Source: CAZYXZ01 sp964651395 | Lineage (GTDB): Bacteria > Actinomycetota > Actinomycetes > BP-191 | Length of the DNA: 42,924 nt | Reading direction: 5' to 3' | NCBI GenBank assembly: GCA_964651395.1 | Contig: CAZYXZ010000019.1 | Span: 1 to 42,924, forward strand | Shown here: positions 16,556 through 24,382 of the stretch, piece by piece | How the letters are laid out: every line of letters begins with the position of its first letter | Position numbering within the stretch: position 1 is the first letter of the stretch | Made by a program: the position numbers and the translations under genes | The notes under the pieces: generated by a model | Seen by the model: the letters and a program-made list of their open reading frames with translations, nothing else | Databases searched by the model: none | Told to the model about the DNA's origin: nothing

Positions 16556-17339
16556 CCGGCTGCTCGAGGAGATCCGGCAGTTCGGCTCCGTCCTCGTCGC
16601 GTTCTCCGGCGGCGCCGACTCCGCGCTCGTCCTCGCCGCGTCGGTCCGCGCGCTCGGCGCCGACCGCGTGGTCGCGGCGACCGCGGTGTCGCCGAGCCTC
16701 GCTCAGCAGGAGCTCGAGCCAGCCAGCGCCTTCGCGCGCGACCTGGGTGTCGCGCACCTCTTCCCCGAGACGCACGAGGGCGACAGACCCGGCTACGTCG
16801 CCAACGGCGCGGACCGCTGCTACTTCTGCAAGGCCGAGCTCCTCGACGTGCTGGCACCGCTCGCCGGCGACGCGACGGTCCTCACCGGGACGAACGCCGA
16901 CGACGTGCGTGACCGGTTCCGTCCGGGCATCCGTGCCGCGGCGGAGCGTGGTGCCCATGCGCCGCTCGCCGCCGCCGGTCTCACGAAGGACGACGTTCGT
17001 GCGCTCTCGCATGCGTGGGGGCTGCCGACCTGGGACAAGCCGGCCGCCGCCTGCCTGGCCAGCCGAATCGCGTACGGCGTCGAGGTCACGCCGCGCAGGC
17101 TGGCCCGCGTCGACCGGGCCGAGCTGGTGACCCGCGACTGGCTCGCGCGCCGCGGGCTGGTCACCGTGGACCTGCGCGTGCGCGACCTCGGCACCAGCGC
17201 GCGCGTCGAGGTGGACGCCGCGCTGGTGCCGTCGCTACGGGGGACGGACCTGCCGGCCGTGCTGGCCGGCGAAGGGCTCGGTGACGTCGTGATCGAGGCG
17301 TTCCGTTCCGGCTCGATGAACGAGGCGCTGTCGCAGTGA
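16542..17339 (+). CDS. larE: LarE-like ATP-dependent sulfur transferase (three-cysteine type)
   Basis: 265 aa, PP-loop ATP pyrophosphatase. The PP-loop is FSGGADSALV (SGGADS at 22-27). Sacrificial LarE of lactobacilli uses one Cys in a C-x2-SSR motif; here the equivalent is Cys171 in AACLASRIAYG. Two more cysteines, Cys93 and Cys96 in RCYFCK, make the triad known from LarE forms that hold a [4Fe-4S] cluster and can act catalytically. LarE adds sulfur to the pyridinium dicarboxylate precursor of the nickel-pincer cofactor, but no larB or larC is in the window, so another substrate is possible. GTG 16542 overlaps the upstream stop; the NIL-domain gene overlaps its end. Confidence 0.88.
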   Translation: MASASRLLEEIRQFGSVLVAFSGGADSALVLAASVRALGADRVVAATAVSPSLAQQELEPASAFARDLGVAHLFPETHEGDRPGYVANGADRCYFCKAELLDVLAPLAGDATVLTGTNADDVRDRFRPGIRAAAERGAHAPLAAAGLTKDDVRALSHAWGLPTWDKPAAACLASRIAYGVEVTPRRLARVDRAELVTRDWLARRGLVTVDLRVRDLGTSARVEVDAALVPSLRGTDLPAVLAGEGLGDVVIEAFRSGSMNEALSQ

Positions 17340-17578
17340 CCACCGCGCGCTGGCACCTGGCCTACTCCGAGGACCTCGTCGCGGAGCCCATCCTGTGGGA
17401 GCTCGCGACCAGTCATGGGCTGGTCACCAACGTGCGCCGGGCGAACGTCGAGGACACGATCGGCTGGGTGATCGTCGAGGTGCGCGGCACCGACGAGCAG
17501 CTCGCCTCCGGGCGCGCGTGGCTGGAGGCGCGCGGCGTCGTCGTCAGCGACCTCGGCGGCGACGTCGTCGCCGGATAG
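17336..17578 (+). CDS. stand-alone NIL-domain protein
   Basis: 80 aa. The whole protein reads as a ferredoxin-like NIL domain: LAYSEDLVAEPILWELATSHGLVTNVRRANVEDTIGWVIVEVRGTDEQLASGRAWLEARGV. NIL domains occur at the C-terminus of methionine ABC transporter ATPases, where they bind methionine, and in archaeal proteins linked to homocysteine synthesis. It overlaps larE by 4 nt (GTGA), so the two are coupled. A role in sulfur transfer or sensing a sulfur amino acid is inferred; the sequence has no cysteine and no catalytic motif. Confidence 0.8.
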   Translation: MTTARWHLAYSEDLVAEPILWELATSHGLVTNVRRANVEDTIGWVIVEVRGTDEQLASGRAWLEARGVVVSDLGGDVVAG

Positions 17579-17586
17579 CGCAGCGC

Positions 17587-17757
17587 CTAGGGGAGCTTGC
17601 CCTCGCCCTGCTGGTGCGCGCCGCGCTCGGTCATCTCCTCGTAGTGCTCGGCCACCTCGGGCGATGCCGGCCGCTGCCGCTCGCCGGTTCGCACGTCGTC
17701 CTCGTCGGCCGCCTCGGCCTCGTTCAGGGCCTTCGAACGGAAGTCGCTCTCGCTCAC
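17587..17757 (-). CDS. 56-aa acidic protein of unknown function
   Basis: Read on the minus strand from GTG 17757 with a strong GAGGAGGAG ribosome binding site about 7 nt upstream, ending at TAG 17587. The protein runs MSESDFRSKALNEAEAADED, then DVRTGERQRPASPEVAEHYE and EMTERGAHQQGEGKLP. It is rich in Glu and Asp, predicted helical, without a signal peptide, membrane segment or Cys. It fills the gap between the NIL-domain gene (convergent) and the FAD oxidase (divergent). The coherent ribosome binding site and protein-like composition argue that it is a real small gene; its function is unknown. Confidence 0.7.
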   Translation of the reverse strand: MSESDFRSKALNEAEAADEDDVRTGERQRPASPEVAEHYEEMTERGAHQQGEGKLP

Positions 17758-17870
17758 GATCGATCTCCTCCTCGGGGGCTACTCCGAAGGCCTACCCGCC
17801 TCACGACTTGTAACCCCCGGTGATCAAGGAGGACTGTTCTGCCAGTGGGGGCCCACCTCGAGGGGATGCC

Positions 17871-19199
17871 ATGGACCTGATCAAGCCGGACGACGCCCGC
17901 TACGACGACGCGCGCACGCTGTTCAACGCCATGATCGACAAGCGACCGGCGGTCATCGCACAGTGCGCCTCGCCTGCCGACGTGGTCGACGCCCTGGCTC
18001 TCGCGAAGGCCGAGGGCTACGACGTCGCCGTCCGCGCGGGCGGTCACTCCGTCGCCGGCATGTCCACGAACGAGGGCGGTCTCGTCATCGACGTCCGCCC
18101 TATGACGGACGTGCAGGTGGATCCCGACGCCCGCCAGGTCCGGATCGGCGCCGGCGCCACGTGGGGCGTGTTCGACCGCGCGACCCAGCAGCACGGTCTG
18201 GGCACCACCGGTGGACGGGTGTCGACCACCGGCGTGGCCGGGCTCACACTCGGCGGCGGGTCCGGCTGGGCGGAGCGGGCGTTCGGCCTCGCCTGCGACA
18301 ACCTGCTCTCGGTCGACCTGGTCACCGCCGACGGCCGGCAGGTGACTGCGAGCGAGGACGAGAACCCCGACCTGTTCTGGGCCCTGCACGGCGGCGGCGG
18401 CAACTTCGGTGTGGCGACCTCGTTCGTCTTCAGGCTCCACCCGCTCGGCCCGCTGGTCACCGCCGGCCTGATGCTCTGGCCCGGTGACGCCGCTCCCGAG
18501 GTGGCCCGCCTCTACCGCGACGTGGCGTACGGCGCGCCCGACGAGCTCGGCTCCGGCCTCGTGTTCCTGACCGGCCCGCCCGAGCCGTTCGTCCCCGAGC
18601 ACCTGCAGGGGACTACCTGCGTCGGGATCGCCGCGCTCTGGACCGGCGACGTCGACGACGGCGCGGCCGCTGTGCAGCCGTTCCGCGACCTCTCGCCCGA
18701 GGTCGACCTGATCGGCCCGATGCCGTACGCCGACTTCAACAGCATGATCGACGATCCGCCCGGGTTCCATAACTACTGGTCCGCGGACTACCACGACGAC
18801 TTCCCGGACGACGCGCTCGACGTCTTCATCAAGTACGGCTCCGAGCGGCAGTCACCGATCACGCAGCAGATCCTCATCCCGTGGGGCGGGGCGATCGCCC
18901 GTGTCGCCGAGGACGCGACGCCGATGACGAAGCGCGACGCGACCTGGATCACCCACCCGTTCGCGATGTGGGAGGACGCCGCGGACAGCGAGCGCAACAT
19001 CGAGTGGGCCAAGTCTTTCCGTCGCGACATCGCCAAGTACACGAACGGCGGTGTGTACCTCAACTTCATCGGCAACGAGGGGGAGGAACGCATCCGCGCG
19101 GCGTACGGCGAGGAGAAGTACAAGCGACTGGCAGCCATCAAGGGCGAGTGGGACCCGACGAACGTGTTCCGGGGCAACCAGAACATCAAGCCGGCCTGA
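17871..19199 (+). CDS. FAD-linked oxidase of the berberine-bridge (BBE) family
   Basis: 442 aa, VAO/PCMH flavoprotein. The FAD-binding half contains VRAGGHSVAG (His59) and GLACDNLLSVDLV (Cys142), the two residues that bind FAD covalently in bicovalent BBE-type enzymes, and GGGGNFGVATSFVFRLH. The C-terminal BBE motif YLNFIGNEGEERIRAAYGEEKYKRLAAIKGEWDPTNVF is complete. Such enzymes oxidise sugars, alcohols or natural-product substrates using O2; the substrate is unknown. ATG 17871 with GAGGGG upstream is preferred over the GTG at 17820. A terminator hairpin follows the stop. No signal peptide is seen, so it is probably cytosolic. Confidence 0.9.
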   Translation: MDLIKPDDARYDDARTLFNAMIDKRPAVIAQCASPADVVDALALAKAEGYDVAVRAGGHSVAGMSTNEGGLVIDVRPMTDVQVDPDARQVRIGAGATWGVFDRATQQHGLGTTGGRVSTTGVAGLTLGGGSGWAERAFGLACDNLLSVDLVTADGRQVTASEDENPDLFWALHGGGGNFGVATSFVFRLHPLGPLVTAGLMLWPGDAAPEVARLYRDVAYGAPDELGSGLVFLTGPPEPFVPEHLQGTTCVGIAALWTGDVDDGAAAVQPFRDLSPEVDLIGPMPYADFNSMIDDPPGFHNYWSADYHDDFPDDALDVFIKYGSERQSPITQQILIPWGGAIARVAEDATPMTKRDATWITHPFAMWEDAADSERNIEWAKSFRRDIAKYTNGGVYLNFIGNEGEERIRAAYGEEKYKRLAAIKGEWDPTNVFRGNQNIKPA

Positions 19200-19207
19200 T
19201 CGCCGCG

Positions 19208-19241
19208 TAACCGGTTCGTGGCGCAGGCCACGAACCGGTTA
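19208..19241 (+). terminator. perfect 15-bp hairpin between FAD oxidase and cspB
   Basis: TAACCGGTTCGTGGC, loop GCAG, GCCACGAACCGGTTA. It begins 8 nt after the oxidase stop and ends 36 nt before the cold-shock gene. It probably terminates the upstream transcript; a role in the cspB leader cannot be excluded. Confidence 0.85.
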
Positions 19242-19277
19242 ACCTTGTGCCTCCCGTTCCCGATCAGTGAGGTTCCC

Positions 19278-19673
19278 GTGCCCACCGGCAAGGTCAAGTG
19301 GTTCGACGTCGAGAAGGGCTTCGGCTTTCTCTCGCGCGACGACGGCGGCGACGTGTTCGTGCACACGTCCGCGCTGCCCGGGGGCGTGACCGAGCTCGTG
19401 CCCGGCCAGCGCGTCGAGTTCGGCGTGGCCGAGGGCAAGCGGGGGGAGCAGGCACTGTCCGTGCGGATCCTCGAGGCGGCGCCGACACTGGCCGCCGCCG
19501 CCGCAACCGAGCGGCGTCCCGCGGACGAGCTGCACGGCATGGTCGAGGACATGATCAAGCTGCTCGAGTCGAAGGTGCAGAGCGACCTGCGCCGCGGCAA
19601 GTACCCGTCGAAGCCCGCGGCCAAGCAGATCGCTCAGGTGCTGCACGCCGTCGCCCGCGAGCTCGAGGCCTGA
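19278..19673 (+). CDS. cspB: cold-shock domain protein, CspB-like with C-terminal extension
   Basis: 131 aa. The cold-shock domain holds GKVKWFDVEKGFGFLSRD (RNP1 KGFGFL) and DVFVHTSAL (RNP2 region) in residues 1-65. It binds single-stranded RNA or DNA. Unlike the 67-aa CspA type, it has a C-terminal helical extension of about 65 aa (ELHGMVEDMIKLLESKVQSDL...AKQIAQVLHAVARELEA), as in the longer actinobacterial CspB proteins. GTG 19278 has GTGAGG 5 nt upstream; the open frame further upstream crosses the terminator. Nearby MFS, DUF3027, serC and citA genes agree with the known actinobacterial cspB neighbourhood. Confidence 0.92.
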   Translation: MPTGKVKWFDVEKGFGFLSRDDGGDVFVHTSALPGGVTELVPGQRVEFGVAEGKRGEQALSVRILEAAPTLAAAAATERRPADELHGMVEDMIKLLESKVQSDLRRGKYPSKPAAKQIAQVLHAVARELEA

Positions 19674-19679
19674 GGTCCG

Positions 19680-20486
19680 CTAGCTCGCCGGCACGAGGCC
19701 TTCGGCCACGGCACGCGACAGCAGGACCTCGATCGCGGCGTGCCCCGCGTCGCCGAGCTCGCGCGTGAACTCGTTCACGTAGAGCGCGATGTGCGCGTCG
19801 ACCACGTCGGGTGCGAGCTCTTGCGAGTGGGCGATCACCCAGGCGCGGCTGTCCTCAGGGTGCGCCCATGCGTGCTCGACCGAAGCCTTGAGCCCGGCCG
19901 ACAGCGCGGTGGCGACGTCGAGGCCGAGCGAGCGCCTGGCCAGGATCGCACCGAGCGGGATGGGCAGCCCGGTGTCGGTCTCCCACCACGCGCCGAGATC
20001 GACCGCGGCGTGCAGCCCGTACGACGCGTAGGTGAACCGCGACTCGTGGATGACCAGCCCGGCGTCGACGGAGCCGTCCTGCACCGCCGGCATGATCTGG
20101 TCGAACGGCAGCACCACCACCTCGCCGAGCGACTGCCCCCACAGGCGCATGAGCAGGTACGCCGTCGTGCGCATTCCGGGGACGGCGATCCGGGCGCCGG
20201 TGAGGTCCTGGTCGGCGTGGGCGGTCACGACGAGCGGGCCGCAGCCGTGGCCGACGGCGCCGCCGCTGTCGAGCAGCACGTAGTCGTCGAGCAGCCACGG
20301 CAGCGCGGCCACCGAGACCTTGACCACGTCGAGCGCCGCCACACCGGCGAGCGTGTTCAGCTCGTCGATGTCGGCGAACCGGACGTCGACGTCGGGGGCG
20401 CCGGCGACGAGGCCGTGGACGAGGGCATGGCAGACGAACGTGTCGTTCGGGCACGGCGAGATGCCGAGCGACAGCGCCGGTGTCAC
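19680..20486 (-). CDS. mqnD: 1,4-dihydroxy-6-naphthoate synthase (menaquinone, futalosine route)
   Basis: 268 aa, periplasmic-binding-protein fold used as an enzyme. It begins LSLGISPCPNDTFVCHALVHG, the MqnD signature, and contains ELNTLA, VKVSVAALP, IAVPGMRTTAYLLMRL and GLVIHESRFTY with the catalytic His. It converts cyclic de-hypoxanthine futalosine to 1,4-dihydroxy-6-naphthoate. GTG 20486 overlaps the mqnB stop by 4 nt. It is the last gene of the minus-strand operon MFS-DnaJ-like-mqnB-mqnD and converges on cspB with a 6-nt gap. MqnA and MqnC are not in the window. Confidence 0.93.
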   Translation of the reverse strand: MTPALSLGISPCPNDTFVCHALVHGLVAGAPDVDVRFADIDELNTLAGVAALDVVKVSVAALPWLLDDYVLLDSGGAVGHGCGPLVVTAHADQDLTGARIAVPGMRTTAYLLMRLWGQSLGEVVVLPFDQIMPAVQDGSVDAGLVIHESRFTYASYGLHAAVDLGAWWETDTGLPIPLGAILARRSLGLDVATALSAGLKASVEHAWAHPEDSRAWVIAHSQELAPDVVDAHIALYVNEFTRELGDAGHAAIEVLLSRAVAEGLVPAS

Positions 20487-21160
20487 AGCAGCGCCTTCGC
20501 TGCTTCGGTCAGGGAGGACAGGGCCCCACGCAGATCCCAGCTGGCCCGGTCGCGCTCGCCGACCTGGTTGCTGATCGTGCGGACCTCGAGCACCGGCAGG
20601 CCGTGCAGGTTGGCGACGTGCGCGACGCCTGCGCCCTCCATCGCCTCCGCGACCGCGCCGTGCGCCGCCATGAGCTCGGCGGCGCGCTCCTCCGTTCCGG
20701 TCATCGTCGACAGCGTCAGCACCGTGCCCAGCGCCACACTGCGGCCGGCGGCGGTCAGCCGGTCGCGTACGGCGGCCACCCGCGCGAGGTCGCAGGTCAC
20801 CGCGGCGCCGCCGTCGAGGCCGAGCGCGGTCAGGTCGAGGAAGCGCTCCGGCGACTGCACGCCGAGGTCCGCGCTCACGATCGTGGTCGCGAGGACCGTG
20901 TCGCCGAGCGCGAGCCGCGCGGACGTGAACGCGCCGGCGATGCCCATGCTGACCAGCAGCTCGACCGGCGCGAGCGAGACGCCGACCGCGGCGGCGGCGG
21001 CCGCCGCCGCCGGACCGACGCCGCCGGCGACGACGAGCACGTCGCCCCGCGTGCAGTCCGTCGCGTCGTACGGCCCGAGCCGGCGATGCTCGCCACCCCC
21101 GAGCCCCGCGACGACGGCCTCGGCTTCCGCGCGCACTGCCGTGACGACGAGCGTGGTCAT
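20483..21160 (-). CDS. mqnB: futalosine hydrolase
   Basis: 225 aa, nucleoside phosphorylase/nucleosidase fold. MTTLVVTAVRAEAEAV at the start, VVAGGVGPAAAA, LLVSMGIAGAF and the C-terminal AVAEAMEGAGVAHVANLHGLPVLEVRTISNQVGERDR place it with MqnB rather than general MTA/SAH nucleosidases. It removes hypoxanthine from futalosine, giving dehypoxanthine futalosine for MqnC. It overlaps both neighbours by 4 nt. Its presence beside mqnD shows that the organism uses the futalosine pathway. Confidence 0.93.
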   Translation of the reverse strand: MTTLVVTAVRAEAEAVVAGLGGGEHRRLGPYDATDCTRGDVLVVAGGVGPAAAAAAAAVGVSLAPVELLVSMGIAGAFTSARLALGDTVLATTIVSADLGVQSPERFLDLTALGLDGGAAVTCDLARVAAVRDRLTAAGRSVALGTVLTLSTMTGTEERAAELMAAHGAVAEAMEGAGVAHVANLHGLPVLEVRTISNQVGERDRASWDLRGALSSLTEAAKALL

Positions 21161-22074
21161 CGAGCGGCTCGGGTAGGGGTGGGCCGGAGCAGGACTCGCA
21201 ACGTCGCAGCGGTCGCGTCGAGGTCGGCCAGCAGCGCCCGGTCACCGAGCGCGCTGCCAACGGCCGCGTAGCGCTCGAGCCACGCGTCGACCTCGGCGAG
21301 GAAGCCGGGTCGCTCACGCTTGCTCAGCCACTCCGCCCGGTCCCTCAGCGCGACGGCCTCGGCCAGCAACAGCCGCGCAGTCGCCGACCGGCTCACGTCG
21401 GGGTCGTCGTCGGTCACGAGACTGGCCCAGTCGCCGAGCTCGGCGAGCACGCTGCGCGCCTGCCGGTGCAGGTCCTGCGGCGCGGTCGGGTGCGCATGGA
21501 CGACCTGCGCGATCGCCAGCTCGTCGCGGCTGTGCAGCTGGTCCCAGACGGTGGCCCGCGCCACCGGGTCGACGACCAGGACGAGGTGGCCCGCGCGCTC
21601 GCGCGCGGACAGCGTGCTCCGCGCGGCGACCGACGTGACCAGCAGCAGCCGGGCCCGGTCGCCCTCACGCGTGCCCGGCCACGCCGCGGCGACCTGCTCC
21701 AGCAGCTTCGTCACTTCCCGGCCTTCGGCCGGGCTGCCGACGTCGCCGCCGTGCCGGGCGGTCAGGACGCGCAGCCGCTCCTCGGCGGTGTGCAGCATCG
21801 CCGCGGCGTTGCCGGCGGCCGCGGGCATCGGGCCGGGTGCCGGCGGCTCGTCGACGTGCACGCGCGCACGGCGTGACGCGCCCTCGACGCAGACCCGGTA
21901 CGCCTCGGCGAGCTCGCCCCTGCGCCGGTGCGCCTCGCGGCGCACGTCGGCGGGCAGGTCGCCGACCCGATCGGGGTGGAGCAAGTGCGCCGCGCGGCGG
22001 AACGCGCTCTTGACCTCCGCCGCCGGCGAGCCGGGCGGCAGACCGAGCACGCGCCACGCCCAGACCGGGTCCAC
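21157..22074 (-). CDS. J-domain (DnaJ-like) protein
   Basis: 305 aa. An N-terminal J domain (about 1-65) reads AWRVLGLPPGSPAAEVKSAFRRAAHLLHPDRVGDL with HPD at 33-35, the motif that stimulates DnaK ATPase. No Gly/Phe region, zinc fingers or membrane helix follow. The remaining 240 aa are helical and not recognised. It probably recruits DnaK to a particular client. It lies between an MFS gene (9 nt) and mqnB (4-nt overlap), so it is cotranscribed with menaquinone genes; a link to that pathway is only positional. Confidence 0.85.
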   Translation of the reverse strand: MDPVWAWRVLGLPPGSPAAEVKSAFRRAAHLLHPDRVGDLPADVRREAHRRRGELAEAYRVCVEGASRRARVHVDEPPAPGPMPAAAGNAAAMLHTAEERLRVLTARHGGDVGSPAEGREVTKLLEQVAAAWPGTREGDRARLLLVTSVAARSTLSARERAGHLVLVVDPVARATVWDQLHSRDELAIAQVVHAHPTAPQDLHRQARSVLAELGDWASLVTDDDPDVSRSATARLLLAEAVALRDRAEWLSKRERPGFLAEVDAWLERYAAVGSALGDRALLADLDATAATLRVLLRPTPTRAAR

Positions 22075-22083
22075 GCGGCCAGG

Positions 22084-23310
22084 CTACCCGGGGGGTGGAC
22101 GGTGCCCGGCCGCGCGGTGCGCACGAACCAGCGCACCCACTGTCGGTACGGCGGCGACGACCATCGCGAGCGCGGCCACACCGAGGCCGAGGCCGCCCCG
22201 CGACGGCACGGCGATGCCGAGCCCGCCGCCGACGACCCAGGCCAGCTGGAGCGTGGTCTCGGACCGCGCGAAGGTCTGGCCGCGCAGCTCGTCCACGATG
22301 TCGCGCTGCAGCATCGCGTCGTAGGCGAGCTTGCCCAGACCGCCACCGAGCCCGCTGAGGATCGCGACGAACGCGGCCGTCCCCAGGTTGAACGAGCGCG
22401 CGGCGACCAGGCAGCCGAGGGTCGCGGCGATGAGTGCGCCGCTGAGCAACGCTTCGGGAGCGCGCCTGCGCAGCAACATCCCGAAGCCGGTACCGCTCAT
22501 CCCGCCGACCGCCGCCGCGCCCACGACGATGCCGAGGTCGCGCGAGCCGCCACCGCCCTGCTTCAGCAGGAAGGCCAGGAAGATGGTGAGGTAGCCGGCG
22601 AGCGCCTTCAAGGCCACGGCGCCGAGCAGCGCGGACCGGATGTTGGCGGGGAAGCGCGCGACGCCACGGGGGCCGCCGCCGGCCGGCTCGGGGGCGCTGT
22701 TCACCGCATCCGGCAACCGCAGCGCGAACACCGTCGCGACGGCGTAGATCACCGCGGCGAGCCGCAACGTCCAGCCGAAGCCGAGCAGGGCGCTGAGCCC
22801 AGCGCCGATCGATGCGGCCAGCGAGCTGGCGATGACACCGGTCGCCGACAGCCGCGCGTTGGCGCCGACCAGGCTCTGGCTCTGGTCCGCGGGCAGCAGC
22901 CGGGGTACGGCGGCCGCGCGCGCGAGTCCGTAGCCCTTGCCCAGCACCAGGACGGCGAACGCGGCGGGATACAGCCGCAGGCCCCCTCCGCCGGCCATGA
23001 ACCATGCCACGACAGCGCGCGCGAGCATGGTCGCCGCGATCGCGTAGCGCCGGCCGCTGCGCACGTGGTCCAGCGCGGGGCCGATCACGGGCGCCACGAT
23101 CGCGAACGGGGCCATCGTGGTGAGCAGGTAGAGCGCCACGCGACCGCGCGCCTCGCCGATCGGCACGGAGAAGAACAGCGTCCCGGCCAGGCTCACCGCG
23201 ACCATGGCGTCGCCGGCGTTGTTGCCCGCGTGAACCCGGGCCAGCTTGACCAGCCCACTGGGCTCCCAAGGCGGCGGTTTGCGGGCCGACGCCGACCGAC
23301 CGATCACCAT
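22084..23310 (-). CDS. major facilitator superfamily transporter
   Basis: 408 aa with about 12 membrane segments. It starts MVIGRSASARKPPPWEPSGLVKLARVHAGNNAGDAMVAV and has the LGKGYGLARAAAVPRLLP and GGGLGKLAYDAMLQRDIVDELRGQTFARSET loops. The substrate is unknown. The open frame extends 87 codons upstream through DUF3027 on the other strand; ATG 23310 is chosen from the start of the transporter-like part. The pair MFS / DUF3027 in divergent orientation is common in actinobacteria next to cspB. It leads the operon to mqnD. Confidence 0.85.
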   Translation of the reverse strand: MVIGRSASARKPPPWEPSGLVKLARVHAGNNAGDAMVAVSLAGTLFFSVPIGEARGRVALYLLTTMAPFAIVAPVIGPALDHVRSGRRYAIAATMLARAVVAWFMAGGGGLRLYPAAFAVLVLGKGYGLARAAAVPRLLPADQSQSLVGANARLSATGVIASSLAASIGAGLSALLGFGWTLRLAAVIYAVATVFALRLPDAVNSAPEPAGGGPRGVARFPANIRSALLGAVALKALAGYLTIFLAFLLKQGGGGSRDLGIVVGAAAVGGMSGTGFGMLLRRRAPEALLSGALIAATLGCLVAARSFNLGTAAFVAILSGLGGGLGKLAYDAMLQRDIVDELRGQTFARSETTLQLAWVVGGGLGIAVPSRGGLGLGVAALAMVVAAVPTVGALVRAHRAAGHRPPPG

Positions 23311-23326
23311 GCGGGATGATGGACGG

Positions 23327-24166
23327 GTGACCACTACCGAGTCCACCACCCGCGCACCGCTCGATTCCGTGTGCGCCGCTGCTGTCGAGCTCGCTCGCGA
23401 GGCGCTGCTGACCGAGATCCCGGCAGACGCGGTGGGCGCGCACGTCGCCGTGGAGTCCGACGCCGAGCGCGTGGTGACGCAGCTCTTCGAGTGCCTCGAC
23501 CCGGCGTACGGCGGGTGGCGGTGGGGGGTCCAGCTGGTCCGTTCCTCACGGGCCAAGGAGCCGACCGTCAACGGCGTCTACCTGCTACCCGGTCCCGACT
23601 CGCTGCTCGCGCCGCCGTGGGTGCCGTGGTCGGAGCGGCTTCGTCCCGGTGACCTCGGTGTCGGCGACCTGCTCCCGGCCGCGCCCGACGACGACCGGCT
23701 GGTCCTCTCGCTGGAGGACACCGACTCCGACGCCCCGTTGATCGAGTGGGGCCTCGGCCGTCCGCGTGTGCTCTCGGCCGAGGGCCGCCTCGAGGCGGCC
23801 GAACGCTGGTACGACGGCGACGCGGGTCCCGACACGCCGCATGCCAAGCACGCACCGGCCCCGTGCGGCACGTGCGGCTTCTTCGTGCCGCTCTCCGGCG
23901 GGCTCGGCCTGGGGTTCGGCGCGTGCGCGAACGAGTTCTCGCCCGACGACGGCCGCGTCGTCGCCGTGGACCACGGGTGCGGCGCGCACAGCGAGGGCAG
24001 CCCGGAGGTGGCAGAGATGGGGCCCGCCCCCGCGCTCGTCGACGAGTTCACGTTCGAGCTGGTCCCGGCAGATGACGAGACGACGGAACCTGCCGAGGCC
24101 GAGCAGTCAGCTGCGGGCGATGGCGGCGACCCGGCGCCGGCAGTACCAGCCGCCGAGGAGGCCTAG
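23327..24166 (+). CDS. DUF3027 protein with four-cysteine motif
   Basis: 279 aa, function unknown. The protein fits DUF3027: ELAREALLTEIPADAVGAHVAVESDAERVVTQLFECLDPAYGGWRWGV in the N-terminal part, then a C-terminal Cys set CGTCGFF...GACANEF...DHGCGAHSE (Cys180, 183, 200, 218) that could bind zinc. An acidic, low-complexity tail follows. Start options are GTG 23327 or ATG 23309; the second overlaps the divergent MFS ATG within a CATG palindrome. GTG 23327 has GATGAT 6 nt upstream and may be leaderless. The 3' end overlaps DUF2530 by 60 nt tail to tail. Confidence 0.85.
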   Translation: MTTTESTTRAPLDSVCAAAVELAREALLTEIPADAVGAHVAVESDAERVVTQLFECLDPAYGGWRWGVQLVRSSRAKEPTVNGVYLLPGPDSLLAPPWVPWSERLRPGDLGVGDLLPAAPDDDRLVLSLEDTDSDAPLIEWGLGRPRVLSAEGRLEAAERWYDGDAGPDTPHAKHAPAPCGTCGFFVPLSGGLGLGFGACANEFSPDDGRVVAVDHGCGAHSEGSPEVAEMGPAPALVDEFTFELVPADDETTEPAEAEQSAAGDGGDPAPAVPAAEEA

Positions 24167-24337
24167 GCCGATCCCGGCCGCGCACGTGCCGTACCACCAG
24201 AGGTGCCCTTCGTCGCGGACCCACGGGTAGAGCGCGAGCAGCACGACCAGGGCGACGGTCCAGCACGCGGTGCCGATGATGGTGAACCGGATCCCGTCGT
24301 CCTCGAGCGGCGGCGGGGTGGGGCGCGTCACGGCCAT
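24107..24337 (-). CDS. DUF2530 two-helix membrane protein
   Basis: 76 aa. MAVTRPTPPPLEDDGIRFTIIGTACWTVALVVLLALYPWV, then WWYGTCAAGIGLGLLGGWYCRRR. Two membrane helices are joined by a short loop (VRDEGHLWW), the DUF2530 profile. The function is unknown. It is convergent with, and overlaps, DUF3027, its usual neighbour. TAGTGT lies 5 nt before the ATG, so the transcript is probably leaderless. The frame runs far upstream but only as a shadow of the ABC transporter gene. Confidence 0.85.
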   Translation of the reverse strand: MAVTRPTPPPLEDDGIRFTIIGTACWTVALVVLLALYPWVRDEGHLWWYGTCAAGIGLGLLGGWYCRRRVAAIARS

Positions 24338-24382
24338 GCCCGACACTATGCTCCGCTCACCTGCGTACGGGGGAGCAAGTCG

